This document shows, in pieces, positions 35,919 to 44,666 of a DNA stretch of 64,000 nt. Under the pieces are notes generated by a model. It saw nothing but the letters and a program-made list of their open reading frames with translations, did not search any database and was not told the origin of the DNA. Position 1 is the stretch's first letter; each line of letters opens with the position of its first letter. Origin of the DNA: JAGVJT01 sp964513205 (lineage in GTDB: Bacteria; Pseudomonadota; Gammaproteobacteria; Legionellales; Legionellaceae). The position numbers and the translations under genes were made by a program. The stretch is taken from positions 1 through 64,000 of the forward strand of contig CAZELP010000007.1 of assembly GCA_964513205.1 (NCBI GenBank), written 5' to 3'.

Positions 35919-37118
35919 ATGACCATAAAAAAAGTAGTTGGAATATCGCCTCTATTTATCATGTCAGAGACCCCTTTAAATATGGGATCGACCATCATCA
36001 AATTTACGCACGATGATTATAACAAAGAATTGGGCTCGGCATTAATTGACGCACACAACGATGCCGAAGCCATTTCTTCTTTTTTAAATGAATTTAGAGA
36101 CTCCAAAGAGACTCTACGTTCATACTCAAAAGAAATTGAACGATTATTGTTGTGGTGCATTCATGTCGCCAAAATCAATATATCAAGCCTCAGGCGAGAT
36201 CACTTTTTAGACTATCAACAATTTTTAAAAAATCCATCTCCGCAAGATATTTGGTGTGGACCAAGTACGGGCAGGCAAACGAAAAATGGGCTGATTAATC
36301 CTGATTGGCGCCCATTTGTAAAAGGCTTAAGTGCTACTTCTGTAAACAAGTCACTCACAATTTTAGATTCTTTTTTTAACTATCTTGTTCAATCAAACTA
36401 CCTGGTTGGCAATCCTCTGGCGGTTGATAGACGACGAAAAAAACGCAACAAGGCGTCTCCTAATATTATCGATCGATACTTGGAGCTGGTCGAAATTCAG
36501 GCGGTTTTAGAAGCTCTGGCGATTTATCCGATTGAAGATGAAAAGCAAAGTTTTCAAATTATCAGAGCACGATACATTATTCTTTTGTTATTTTACACGG
36601 GTTTGCGCATTGCAGAAGCCGCTAATCATACGATGGGAGATTTTGTTCAACGAGAAAACAACTGGTTTCTCAGGGTGATAGGGAAAGGACAAAAAATGCG
36701 CGAGATTCCTATTCCGGATGAGCTCTTAAAAGCACTGAGAGAGTTTCGTAATCAAATTGGGCTCACGTCTCCTGTGCCTACATTTAAAGAAACGACACCT
36801 CTTATCCCCATGCAAAATTTACAACAATCAATTAGCACACGAAGAATTGATCAGATTTTACGATGGGCTTTCAATCTAGGGGCCGCTTTATTTGAACCCA
36901 ATGAGCCAAGACGAGCCTCAAAATTGCGCTCAGCCTCGGCACATTGGTTACGACATAGCTATGTCACTTATCTGTTACAAGCGGGCGCGCCCATTAAAGT
37001 GGCACAAGAAAATGCCGGTCACAGCGACGTTTCAACCACCATGCATTACACCCACGTTGCTCAGACTGACCGACATGAAGCAACTCGACAGCTGTCTTTG
37101 CTAAAGTTAAAACCCTAG
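35919..37118 (+). CDS. tyrosine site-specific recombinase (XerC/integrase-like)
   Basis: 399 aa from the ATG at 35919 (a second candidate is 35961). The catalytic set is complete: Arg230 in FYTGLRIAEA, His342 and Arg345 in HWLRHSYVTYLLQAG, His368 in AGHSDVSTTMHYTHV and Tyr377. An N-terminal SAM-like core-binding domain precedes it. At 399 residues it is longer than XerC/XerD (about 300) because of an extended N-terminus and an insert near GPSTGRQTKNGLINPDW. No att sites or phage genes lie near it, so it may be a housekeeping recombinase of this lineage or the remainder of a mobile element. The frame opens at 35712, but that would overlap def. Confidence 0.8.
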   Translation: MTIKKVVGISPLFIMSETPLNMGSTIIKFTHDDYNKELGSALIDAHNDAEAISSFLNEFRDSKETLRSYSKEIERLLLWCIHVAKINISSLRRDHFLDYQQFLKNPSPQDIWCGPSTGRQTKNGLINPDWRPFVKGLSATSVNKSLTILDSFFNYLVQSNYLVGNPLAVDRRRKKRNKASPNIIDRYLELVEIQAVLEALAIYPIEDEKQSFQIIRARYIILLLFYTGLRIAEAANHTMGDFVQRENNWFLRVIGKGQKMREIPIPDELLKALREFRNQIGLTSPVPTFKETTPLIPMQNLQQSISTRRIDQILRWAFNLGAALFEPNEPRRASKLRSASAHWLRHSYVTYLLQAGAPIKVAQENAGHSDVSTTMHYTHVAQTDRHEATRQLSLLKLKP

Positions 37119-37156
37119 GGTCTTATATGGACTCAGACTTTCAGATATTCGCTACT

Positions 37157-37891
37157 TTATCGTTCTAGGAATTCTTTGCGTTGCTTTGGATCTAATTTTT
37201 CTATTGCATAACGCAACATGGTTCTGGGCATCAAAGAAGCATTTTTGTTTAAGAAATCAAGCAATGGAGGTAAATCACGCTTCCCTAGCTCTCGCAACAT
37301 CCAGCCTACTGCTTTGTGAATTAAATCTTGTTTGTCATTCAGTAGATGTTGAGCAAGATTCAAAGTCCATTCAAAATCATTTTTTTTGATAAAATACCAA
37401 GTTGCAACAATTGCGATTCGCCTATCCCACAATGAGTTTGAACGAACCAGAGAACACAATACTTCTCTGTCTTGAGAATAAAGATGTGCACCAAGAATAT
37501 GATGTGCCGAAGCGTCAACCAAGTTCCAATTGTTCACACAGTGTCTGTAATGATAATAGATTGAATAAATAGCATCTTGAATTTCAGGGCTTTTTGCCTT
37601 TTGATACTGACTAACCAAAATCATCAAAGCCAGCAAACGCTCTTCGTTTAAGGGCGACTGAAGCAACAAAATAATTCCATCAGAATGAAGATCACAATGT
37701 GTTTTAGCAATTTTTCTTAACACAGGAGTCGAAATCCCTAAAAAGCGATCATGCTCGGCATAATCACCAGGAGCTGTTTTAAAGAAAATAGCCCCACTTT
37801 TTTGAGATAGATGAGATAAATCTTGCAGTTGCTCTTGTATTATACGTACAATTTTTTCTGGTGCTTGAGGGTCATTTGTATTGTTTTTCAT
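37157..37891 (-). CDS. DNA alkylation repair protein, AlkD-like HEAT-repeat glycosylase
   Basis: 244 aa made of HEAT-like helical repeats. The AlkD signature FFKTAPGDYAEHDRFLGIST is at 36-55, and the catalytic-site residues Trp122 and Asp126 (NNWNLVDASAH) and Arg157 (LWDRRIAI) are conserved. AlkD glycosylases excise bulky or positively charged alkylated purines without base flipping. The start overlaps the 3' end of ogt by 20 bp, so the two repair genes form one transcript acting on the same damage class. Confidence 0.88.
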   Translation of the reverse strand: MKNNTNDPQAPEKIVRIIQEQLQDLSHLSQKSGAIFFKTAPGDYAEHDRFLGISTPVLRKIAKTHCDLHSDGIILLLQSPLNEERLLALMILVSQYQKAKSPEIQDAIYSIYYHYRHCVNNWNLVDASAHHILGAHLYSQDREVLCSLVRSNSLWDRRIAIVATWYFIKKNDFEWTLNLAQHLLNDKQDLIHKAVGWMLRELGKRDLPPLLDFLNKNASLMPRTMLRYAIEKLDPKQRKEFLER

Positions 37892-38456
37892 GTGTGATCA
37901 GCCATTGTTTAATAGAAAGTCCACCACCATACCCTCCTAAAGTTCCGTCACTTGCGATCACGCGATGACACGGGATTATCAGAGCCAACATATTCGCTCC
38001 ATTCGCATTTGCAACAGCTCGATAAGCTGTCTTTTTTTCAAGAGAAATGGCCTGTTCGCGGTAACTTTTTGTTTCACCATAAGGAATATCAGATAAGGCC
38101 GACCATACCGATTTTTGGAAAGGTGTGCCTTGTATATGATAAGAAGTTTTAAATTTTTTTATTTTACCCAAAAAATAATCATTTAGTTCGATTCGAATGG
38201 ATTCAATTGCGTTAGAATTTCCCATTTGAAAGTCAAAACCTGATTTTGTGAATTTTAAAATTTCTTTTTCTAATCGATCACGTGTAAGAAATTCAAGAAG
38301 GTGCAGATGGGTATCATCGGCAATCACAAGCATTGGCCCTAGTATCGTTTCAAGCCATGTAGTTTTTAAATTTTTTTCATTTGAAGGATCTCGAAAATCT
38401 TTTTTTTCTTTTAAGAGATAATCTATTTTTTCTTTTTTGTGCGACAAGTTTTGCAT
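37872..38456 (-). CDS. ogt: methylated-DNA--protein-cysteine methyltransferase
   Basis: 194 aa suicide enzyme that takes the methyl group from O6-methylguanine. The acceptor Cys163 is in LIIPCHRVIASDGTLGGYGGG; the helix-turn-helix and ribonuclease-like N-domain precede it (ANANGANMLA). It resembles the C-terminal part of Ada, but the Ada N-terminal domain with its Cys4 zinc site is absent; only a basic stretch of about 30 residues leads the fold. Co-transcribed with the AlkD-like gene. Confidence 0.9.
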   Translation of the reverse strand: MQNLSHKKEKIDYLLKEKKDFRDPSNEKNLKTTWLETILGPMLVIADDTHLHLLEFLTRDRLEKEILKFTKSGFDFQMGNSNAIESIRIELNDYFLGKIKKFKTSYHIQGTPFQKSVWSALSDIPYGETKSYREQAISLEKKTAYRAVANANGANMLALIIPCHRVIASDGTLGGYGGGLSIKQWLITHEKQYK

Positions 38457-38530
38457 AATAAAAATGAATCAATTCGCTAAAAGTTATGATACATTAGTTA
38501 CCCATTATATTCACGGATTGTTTTTGTTTA

Positions 38531-39367
38531 ATGTCTTCTATTTTAAAACGATTAGAAAAACTCGAGTTAGAAACTAAATCTTTCGGATTTTATTGGGAAA
38601 ATTCGACTCAGATACTGCAACAAATTCAAAGTGAATGTCAGGAAATTGAAGCACATTTTTCTCCAGAAACAGCGGATAAACAAAAAAGCACATTAGCAGA
38701 AGAAATAGGCGACTTATTGCATGCCACGTTTTCTCTTTCTGTCTTTTGTCAATTTGATACCGAACAAATACTCACAGCCGCAGTTGATAAATTTGAGTCT
38801 CGTTTCAAATCAGTTCAGAAAATAGCCAAGGAACAAGGTCTGAACAATTTACATGGTTTGCCCTTTGAATATTTGATGGATTTATGGACTATCGCAAAAA
38901 CTCAGGAAGCACCTAAAAAAACATCGTTACCCAATATTAATTTTTTATTAGATTCCAAACTCCGTGAAAGCTGTTTCATTCTAGCAGACTGGCCATTATG
39001 CCAAATACTACTCAAAAACAATGCTGAATATCCTTGGTTTATTTTAGTTCCAAGACGAGAAAATGTTTCCGATCTGACCATGCTCTCACAAGACGAGCAA
39101 ACACAATTAATGCTTGAAATTAATGAGTTAAGTCGAATCATACAACGGTTTTTTCAACCCGACAAATTAAACATGGGCTCATTAGGCAACATTGTTCCCC
39201 AATTTCATTATCATGTGATTGCGCGCTTTAAAAACGATCCTCTTTGGCCTGAAGGAGTATGGCAAAAAGCACTCAAAGAGTCTCCTTACGTCAATCCAAA
39301 ACCTCTGATTGAACAGCTGCAAACCGCACTGAAGCAATCCACAGCTTTCACATGCGTCTATAAATAA
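38531..39367 (+). CDS. MazG-like nucleotide pyrophosphohydrolase fused to a HIT-family domain
   Basis: 278 aa with two enzyme-type domains. Residues 1-125 are MazG-like: Glu35xxGlu38 in SECQEIEAH and Glu58xxAsp61 in EEIGDLLHATFSL bind metal in all-alpha NTP pyrophosphatases, which remove noncanonical NTPs. Residues about 135-270 are HIT-like: ILVPRRENVSDL and the catalytic-type QFHYHVIAR with Gln224, His226, His228 and Arg232. HIT proteins cleave nucleotides such as adenylylated or dinucleotide substrates. The HIT part ends like the short proteobacterial group (DPLWPEGVW). The order MazG-HIT suggests a nucleotide-sanitising enzyme with two activities; actual substrates are unknown. Confidence 0.8.
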   Translation: MSSILKRLEKLELETKSFGFYWENSTQILQQIQSECQEIEAHFSPETADKQKSTLAEEIGDLLHATFSLSVFCQFDTEQILTAAVDKFESRFKSVQKIAKEQGLNNLHGLPFEYLMDLWTIAKTQEAPKKTSLPNINFLLDSKLRESCFILADWPLCQILLKNNAEYPWFILVPRRENVSDLTMLSQDEQTQLMLEINELSRIIQRFFQPDKLNMGSLGNIVPQFHYHVIARFKNDPLWPEGVWQKALKESPYVNPKPLIEQLQTALKQSTAFTCVYK

Positions 39368-39425
39368 ATCATTGATTTTAAATTAAATATACGATATAAC
39401 TTATTAAAAAATAATAAGGTTTTAA

Positions 39426-39629
39426 ATGAATATCGTCACTGTCTCTTTTGAAGAACCCATTCTTTTTAACATCCAGGGTCAAATGGTCCAGGTTGTGGCC
39501 TTTAAAACGCCGGAACATGGAAATGTCAAATTTGGAATCAATGCTCCTAGAGCAATTCAAGTGCATCGTGAAGAAATTTATTTGGCGATTAAAAATCAAC
39601 AAAATAAAAACCCAACAGATACCCTCTGA
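39426..39629 (+). CDS. divergent CsrA-like RNA-binding regulator
   Basis: 67 aa. The C-terminal two thirds match CsrA closely: GNVKFGINAPRAIQVHREEIYLAIKNQ compares with [26 protein letters not shown] in E. coli, keeping the RNA-contacting Arg of VHREE. The first strand differs: VTVSFEEPILF replaces LTRRVGETLMI, so the usual Arg6 and Arg7 are lost. CsrA proteins bind GGA in leader RNAs and block translation. Legionella-type bacteria carry several paralogues. AAGG nine bases before the ATG supports the start. The 3' part overlaps the PAP2-like frame in another phase. Confidence 0.75.
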   Translation: MNIVTVSFEEPILFNIQGQMVQVVAFKTPEHGNVKFGINAPRAIQVHREEIYLAIKNQQNKNPTDTL

Positions 39630-40554
39630 TTCGGGCGCAGTCAACCTGCTTTTGGGACTGAGCCTTCTTGCGCTCGTCCTCTCTGCTTTTGCTCAAATAA
39701 TCAATCATACGGTTTATCATTTTAGTGGAAACAACTATTTTCCACCATTTTCAAGCTTTGCTTTTGGTGTGCTTTTTCTTTCTTGTATGGGAAGCCGCAT
39801 TTTATTTGGCAAAAAAGATATAAAAACAAAAACGATTCAACAGACGTTATTTTTTTTCTTTATCATGGGGACAATCGCTTTTGCGACCAATTCAGTACAA
39901 TACACGCCCTTCCCTCTTGTTGATGAAAAAATAATCAAATGTCATGGCATTTTGGCTCAATGGCTACCGACTTTATTCTCTTTAACCAAAACATATCCCA
40001 CATTAGAAAAAATACTCAATTGGTCTTATGTTTCATTGGATTATCAAATGGCCTTTCTACCCTTGCTGATGATAAGCACGAAACAATACCAGGTATTGTA
40101 TCAGTACTATAAGTATCTTCTATTGACCTTGATTTTAGGTTTTTTGTGCTACTATTTTTTCCCCACTATTGCACCAGCAAGTGTATTCAAACTCCCCTGT
40201 TTTACACAGTCACAATATGCAACAGGCATTAAATTTATAGAGATTCACACTCACTTAAAACCAAGCACGCTTGAAGGAGGGTTAATCGCGCTTCCATCAT
40301 TTCATGTGATTTGGGCGGTATTATGCGTGGGATTAGTTAGAAATATACCTGTTCTTTTTTATCCGTTATTGATCAATAATTTTTTTCTTATTGCCGCTTG
40401 TGTACTGCTTGGCTGGCATTACCCACTCGATGTCGTTGCCAGTTTTTTTCTATTATGGCTAAGTTTTTCTTTATCGAGATGGTTAAGTAAATTGGCAAGT
40501 CGGCAGCCTGCGGTCGCCAATTGTGACTCAGAGATCATCATGGCGCGACGTTGA
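39541..40554 (+). CDS. PAP2-superfamily-like integral membrane protein
   Basis: About 337 aa from the ATG at 39541; start uncertain because every in-frame ATG before residue 95 lies inside the CsrA-like gene (39541 has GGAATCA upstream; TTG 39652 is the first option after it). Six or more membrane helices. The C-terminal half has the PAP2_3-type signatures ALPSFHVIWAV and GWHYPLDVVASFF (catalytic His residues), while the first PAP2 motif KX6RP is not obvious. Such proteins act on lipid phosphates or transfer inositol phosphate (Aur1/Ipt1-like). Its last 136 bp overlap the S1/P1 nuclease gene on the other strand. Confidence 0.65.
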   Translation: MLLEQFKCIVKKFIWRLKINKIKTQQIPSDSGAVNLLLGLSLLALVLSAFAQIINHTVYHFSGNNYFPPFSSFAFGVLFLSCMGSRILFGKKDIKTKTIQQTLFFFFIMGTIAFATNSVQYTPFPLVDEKIIKCHGILAQWLPTLFSLTKTYPTLEKILNWSYVSLDYQMAFLPLLMISTKQYQVLYQYYKYLLLTLILGFLCYYFFPTIAPASVFKLPCFTQSQYATGIKFIEIHTHLKPSTLEGGLIALPSFHVIWAVLCVGLVRNIPVLFYPLLINNFFLIAACVLLGWHYPLDVVASFFLLWLSFSLSRWLSKLASRQPAVANCDSEIIMARR

Positions 40555-41321
40555 TAATCCGATTGCAATGTCTCTCCCTGCTCAAAATGATACACTTCGC
40601 GTCTAGCCAACTCATGAGACATTTTAGCCCAAGCATCGAAATCTCCTGCTGGTTCATCGAACGAACAAGGCCACCGCCCTTCCAACAGATTGGCATATCG
40701 TCTTATCTCTTTTCTATCCATTGACACCAAAAGACCAGCGCCTTGATCCCAGTATCGATGTAATGTCTCTGCAACAGGATTCGATGGTAACTTTGTCAAA
40801 TTGCCACCCTTGTCTCCTTCAGGATAAAGCTTAGAAACACGCGTAGCCGCATGCAGTGGCTGATGAATGTCTCCCACAAGATGCACAAGCACGCGAAGTG
40901 CTAAAGCACGCTTTTTAGAAGCAACACGAGGCATTGCCAAAATAGAACGCGCTTGCTGTAAAGCTGTAACCGCATTTATAGAGTCTATTTTGGGCAATGG
41001 CAAATGAGGGTCTTGTGAAAAAGGGATATCGATATAATGTATTTCACCAGGCATGTCAGAGGAGTATCGCACCTTATCCAACCAAACAGCTGAATCTACA
41101 AAATCATAGCTGTGATATCGGTTATTCAAGACACGATTGTAAGCACGATACTTATTTTTAGCATGAGGGCTCAGATGATCGTATGCAATTTGCGCGATCA
41201 CACGATGCCCTGTTGCATTCCATGCCAATACGGAACTGCTAATCAAAAGCCCTAAAGTGATTAATCCTATTTTTCGACTAACCAAGATACGGAGACCAAG
41301 ATGGTTCTTGAATATCGCCAT
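40419..41321 (-). CDS. secreted S1/P1-type nuclease
   Basis: 300 aa from the ATG at 41321 (a TTG at 41285 is an alternative). A signal peptide ends SSSVLA before the mature WNATGHRVIAQIAY, where the N-terminal Trp is the first zinc ligand of the family. HLVGDIHQPLHAA and HRYWDQGAG carry further zinc ligands, and SQLATAGCRLANLLN is the typical last helix. S1/P1 enzymes are zinc nucleases/3'-nucleotidases acting outside the cytoplasm on single-stranded nucleic acid. Likely exported through Sec and perhaps the type II system (gspDE nearby). It overlaps the tolB 3' end by 44 bp. Confidence 0.85.
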   Translation of the reverse strand: MAIFKNHLGLRILVSRKIGLITLGLLISSSVLAWNATGHRVIAQIAYDHLSPHAKNKYRAYNRVLNNRYHSYDFVDSAVWLDKVRYSSDMPGEIHYIDIPFSQDPHLPLPKIDSINAVTALQQARSILAMPRVASKKRALALRVLVHLVGDIHQPLHAATRVSKLYPEGDKGGNLTKLPSNPVAETLHRYWDQGAGLLVSMDRKEIRRYANLLEGRWPCSFDEPAGDFDAWAKMSHELARREVYHFEQGETLQSDYQRRAMMISESQLATAGCRLANLLNHLDKEKLSHNRKKLATTSSG

Positions 41322-42561
41322 CTCGTGCTGGCATTTTAAAACGCACATGACCGTCAATTGAAACAAGGCCTAAAATTCCTTTGTCTTGATAGTGCGTCGC
41401 ATACATAACCAAACGACCATTGGGTGCAAGTGTTGGAGACTCATCCGCAGGAGAATCGGTCAATGGAATAATCTCATTGCGCCCTATCTGCAACAAACCG
41501 ATATTGAAGGCACGATCTTCACCGCGATGCAACATCACCATATGCTGTTGATTCGGTGACATGCTTGCTTTTGCGTTATAATTTCCATCAAATGTTAAAC
41601 GTACGATACTGCCGGAAGATAAATCAAGCTTGTAAATTTGTGGCGAGCCGCCTCGACCCGATGTAAAAAGAATCGCCTTACCGTCGGGCGTATAACGTGG
41701 CTCTGTATCAATGGCATCACCAAAAGTCATCTGTTTCATATTGCCTGTCGAAACGTCAATGGTATAAATTTTAGGATGTCCACCTTTTGATAATACAACA
41801 GCCAATTCTCGTCCACTAGGAGACCATGCCGGAGCGCCATTGATTCCGGGGAAATCAGTGACTAAACGACGCTGACCTGTTTCAACCGAAACAGTAAAGA
41901 TTTGTGCTTTCTTTTTTTCAAATGACACATATGCAATTTGTCGTCCATCAGGAGACCAAGCGGGTGACATGATGGGGTCACTTGAAATTAAAAGACTACG
42001 AGGATTACTGCCATCCATGTCAGCAACATCTAGGGAGTATCGTGTTTTGTACGCTCCTCGTTGTACGAGCACGTACGCAATTCGCGTTGAAAATACACCT
42101 CGTACCCCTGTGAGTTTCTGATAAATTTCATCACTGACATGGTGAGCAAGACGCCTCATAGAAGACGCATCGGCTTGATAATCTTTCGCAAGCAATGGTC
42201 TGCCTCGCATGGCGACATCAACCAGTTCAACATGCACATTGAATCGATTTGAACCAACACGCTCAAGATGCCCATAAACGACCGTATCTGCACCAAGTCG
42301 TTGCCAAACATCGACGGGAGCGTGTGGCATCTCTCCTCGTACAAATTTAAATTGCCCTGAAAAACTCAAATCACTTTGAATCACGTCAGTAAAAGAATCT
42401 GAATCGCTGTCTTGTCCGAATCGATCGATTCCAATGGGCAACTGAGAATTTATCCCTTGAGTTAGCTCAAGATCAATCGCCAAAACATAGCCAGAGAAAA
42501 GTAGCCCTAAGCTGAGTATCAATGGTCTTATCACGTTTTTTACCCTCTCTATTGGTCGCAA
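41278..42561 (-). CDS. tolB: Tol-Pal system periplasmic beta-propeller protein
   Basis: 427 aa with signal peptide (RPLILSLGLLFSGYVLA). An N-terminal alpha/beta domain (DLSFSGQFKF) is followed by a six-bladed propeller with repeated SPAWSPDGRQIAYVS-type blades (at least five visible: 'APAWSPSGRELAV', 'EPRYTPDGKAILF', 'KASMSPNQQHMVM', 'SPTLAPNGRLVMY'). It links TolA and Pal to keep the outer membrane invaginated at division. Six bp after tolA. Pal, its usual downstream partner, is not encoded here; a nuclease gene takes its place. Confidence 0.95.
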   Translation of the reverse strand: MRPIERVKNVIRPLILSLGLLFSGYVLAIDLELTQGINSQLPIGIDRFGQDSDSDSFTDVIQSDLSFSGQFKFVRGEMPHAPVDVWQRLGADTVVYGHLERVGSNRFNVHVELVDVAMRGRPLLAKDYQADASSMRRLAHHVSDEIYQKLTGVRGVFSTRIAYVLVQRGAYKTRYSLDVADMDGSNPRSLLISSDPIMSPAWSPDGRQIAYVSFEKKKAQIFTVSVETGQRRLVTDFPGINGAPAWSPSGRELAVVLSKGGHPKIYTIDVSTGNMKQMTFGDAIDTEPRYTPDGKAILFTSGRGGSPQIYKLDLSSGSIVRLTFDGNYNAKASMSPNQQHMVMLHRGEDRAFNIGLLQIGRNEIIPLTDSPADESPTLAPNGRLVMYATHYQDKGILGLVSIDGHVRFKMPARDGDIQEPSWSPYLG

Positions 42562-42567
42562 AAAGCA

Positions 42568-43485
42568 TTAGCCTTGCGCATTTTCAGGTCGAACAGTTAA
42601 ACTGATGTCTCTAAAAACATCAAACACTTCCGGATCGCTTGGTACAGGCAAAGGCGAGGCTTTATAAATTGCCGATTGAGCAGAACGATCTAAGATAGGA
42701 TCTCCACTGCTGCGCGTCAGCGTCACTTCAAGAACCGTACCATTTGGAGCCAGTCTAATTCTAAATTGGCTTGATAAACGATTATCCACTTGATCTGGCA
42801 ATATCCATTGCTGGCTAATGGCATTGATAATCAACGCCTTATAACGATCAACTACGCCGGCAATTCTGACTTTTTTTGCAGCGTCCTGAGCGGCTCTCGC
42901 GGCTTCTTCTTGTTTTTTTTGTTCTTGGAGTTGACGTGCTTTCGCCTCCACTTCCTGCTGTGCTTTCACCGCAGCGAGATTTTTTTCCTCAATCTCTTTT
43001 TGTTTTTTTAGTGCTTGTTGCTTTTCTTCTAAAACTTTAAGCTCTTTTTGCCGCAATGCTTGCTGTTTTGCGAGCTCCTCCATTCGCTTCTTTTCTTCCT
43101 CTAGCTTTTTCTTTTGAGCAAGAGCCAAAGCTTCTGCCTCTTTTTTCAAGCGTTCAATTTTTTGTTGCTCCTGAAGACGTTTTTGTCTTGCGGCTTCCGC
43201 CTGCATGGCAAGGGCTTTTTGTCGATTGGCTTCATCGCGTATTTTTTGATCGCGCTCTTTTTTTAATTGTTGGACAGCAGCCATCACTTCTTGCTCATCA
43301 ACAGCAACAGCCTTAATTATACGCTCTGGCGCGTGTTGAGGCTCAAGCACTTTGGGGCCTTCGTTTTTGGCCTCCATTGTCAAAGTTGGACGAGGACTAC
43401 TGTGCTCCCAAAATAAAAAAAACGCGAGAACGGCATGCAGAAACAAAGCAAGCCCTAAAAAGAAAGAATAAGAACGATCAATCAT
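42568..43485 (-). CDS. tolA: Tol-Pal inner-membrane linker protein TolA
   Basis: 305 aa: an N-terminal membrane anchor (SYSFFLGLALFLHAVLAFFL), a long Ala/Lys/Glu/Gln coiled coil (about 60-205), and a C-terminal TonB/TolA fold (IRLAPNGTVLEVTLTRSSGD; SAIYKASPLPVP). It spans the periplasm and transmits the TolQR proton-driven signal to TolB/Pal. It overlaps tolR by an ATGA junction. Confidence 0.93.
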   Translation of the reverse strand: MIDRSYSFFLGLALFLHAVLAFFLFWEHSSPRPTLTMEAKNEGPKVLEPQHAPERIIKAVAVDEQEVMAAVQQLKKERDQKIRDEANRQKALAMQAEAARQKRLQEQQKIERLKKEAEALALAQKKKLEEEKKRMEELAKQQALRQKELKVLEEKQQALKKQKEIEEKNLAAVKAQQEVEAKARQLQEQKKQEEAARAAQDAAKKVRIAGVVDRYKALIINAISQQWILPDQVDNRLSSQFRIRLAPNGTVLEVTLTRSSGDPILDRSAQSAIYKASPLPVPSDPEVFDVFRDISLTVRPENAQG

Positions 43486-43937
43486 GCTACGTTATCCTGC
43501 GTATTTGTCGAATCTGTCAATAAACCCACCTGCTCAGCACCCGCTTGTTTTAACAAACTCATGGCGCCAACAACTTTACCATAAGAAACACCTTGGTCTC
43601 CTTTTACAAGCACATTGATTTTTTCTTTGCTTTCCTTTGCAAGAGCCAATTCTGCCGCAACACGAACCATAAGCGCATTCGGCTCAATCGGTTGACCTGG
43701 TGTACTGCTAATATTAAGGTAATAAGCACCATGCTGATCCACCGATACAATAATGGGCTCACGTCCAGTGGTCTCTACAGAATCACTTTTCGCTTGGGGG
43801 AGCTCAACTGTAATGCCTTGAGTTAACATGGGCGCTGTAATCATAAAAATCACCAAAAGCACCAACATAACGTCGATGTAAGGAACTACATTAATTTCTG
43901 CCATTGGCGCTTTTCGTTCTTTGCGAATTGATTTCAT
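43482..43937 (-). CDS. tolR: Tol-Pal proton-channel subunit TolR
   Basis: 151 aa ExbD/TolR protein with one N-terminal transmembrane helix carrying the essential Asp (VPYIDVMLVLLVIFMITAP) and a periplasmic domain. It forms the ion channel with TolQ. It starts within the tolQ stop (4-bp overlap) and its stop overlaps tolA. Confidence 0.95.
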   Translation of the reverse strand: MKSIRKERKAPMAEINVVPYIDVMLVLLVIFMITAPMLTQGITVELPQAKSDSVETTGREPIIVSVDQHGAYYLNISSTPGQPIEPNALMVRVAAELALAKESKEKINVLVKGDQGVSYGKVVGAMSLLKQAGAEQVGLLTDSTNTQDNVA

Positions 43938-44611
43938 GAACCCACCTTACGAGGCTCTATTTGGGCTTCGATTAATGCAATAAACTCCTCTTGAAAAAGT
44001 GCATATCCCTCTGTAATTTCATTTGCGCGGGTGCTAAATCGGTTGTACGCAATAACCGCTGGAATTGCTGTAAATAGACCCAAGGCAGTGGCCACCAAGG
44101 CTTCGGAAATACCAGGAGCAACCATTGCGATAGTGGCTTGTTGAGCCTGTCCCAATGCTTGGAAAGAGGTCATAATTCCCCAAACTGTCCCAAAAAGACC
44201 AATATAAGGAGAGATAGAACCAACAGAAGCGAACCACGGCAAATGCTGCTCTAAACGCTGTACTTCTTTTGTATGGCTGATCTGCATGACTCTTTCAATG
44301 GGCTCAAAAGAAAAAACCTTAAACGAACGCAATCGCAAAAATTCCTTAAAACCCGCGTGAAAAATTGCCGAAAGTCCGTCTCGTTCTTCCACTTTATGAT
44401 CCACATCTGCATACAAAAGACTCAGATCTGAACTGCCCCAAAAGCGTCGATTGAATCCTTCAAATTGATTTTTTTTCTGTTTAAAGAACCAAACTCGCTG
44501 AAAAATAAGAGTCCACGTCATGATTGAAGCCATTAGTAAAAGCAACATTACGGCTTTTACAACAAAACCGGCATGTAAAAAATACCCTAAAATGCTTGTA
44601 TGTCCTGTCAT
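43934..44611 (-). CDS. tolQ: Tol-Pal proton-channel subunit TolQ
   Basis: 225 aa ExbB/TolQ/MotA-type protein with three membrane helices; typical LFGTVWGIMTSFQALG and ALVATALGLFTAIPAVIAYNRFS. Start taken at the ATG 44611 (GAGGATATTC upstream); the frame reaches a TTG at 44626 that has no support. First gene of tolQRAB, lying 55 bp after ruvB. The acyl-CoA thioesterase gene ybgC that usually precedes tolQ is absent. Confidence 0.95.
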   Translation of the reverse strand: MTGHTSILGYFLHAGFVVKAVMLLLLMASIMTWTLIFQRVWFFKQKKNQFEGFNRRFWGSSDLSLLYADVDHKVEERDGLSAIFHAGFKEFLRLRSFKVFSFEPIERVMQISHTKEVQRLEQHLPWFASVGSISPYIGLFGTVWGIMTSFQALGQAQQATIAMVAPGISEALVATALGLFTAIPAVIAYNRFSTRANEITEGYALFQEEFIALIEAQIEPRKVGS

Positions 44612-44666
44612 AGTGAATATCCTCAAGAAATAAATGCGCCGTTTTTAGGCGAAGTACGATTAAATG

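Noticed and set aside
35919..37118. Prophage or integrative element next to the recombinase
   Set aside because: Neighbours are def, alkD and ogt; no att repeats, phage or conjugation genes were seen.
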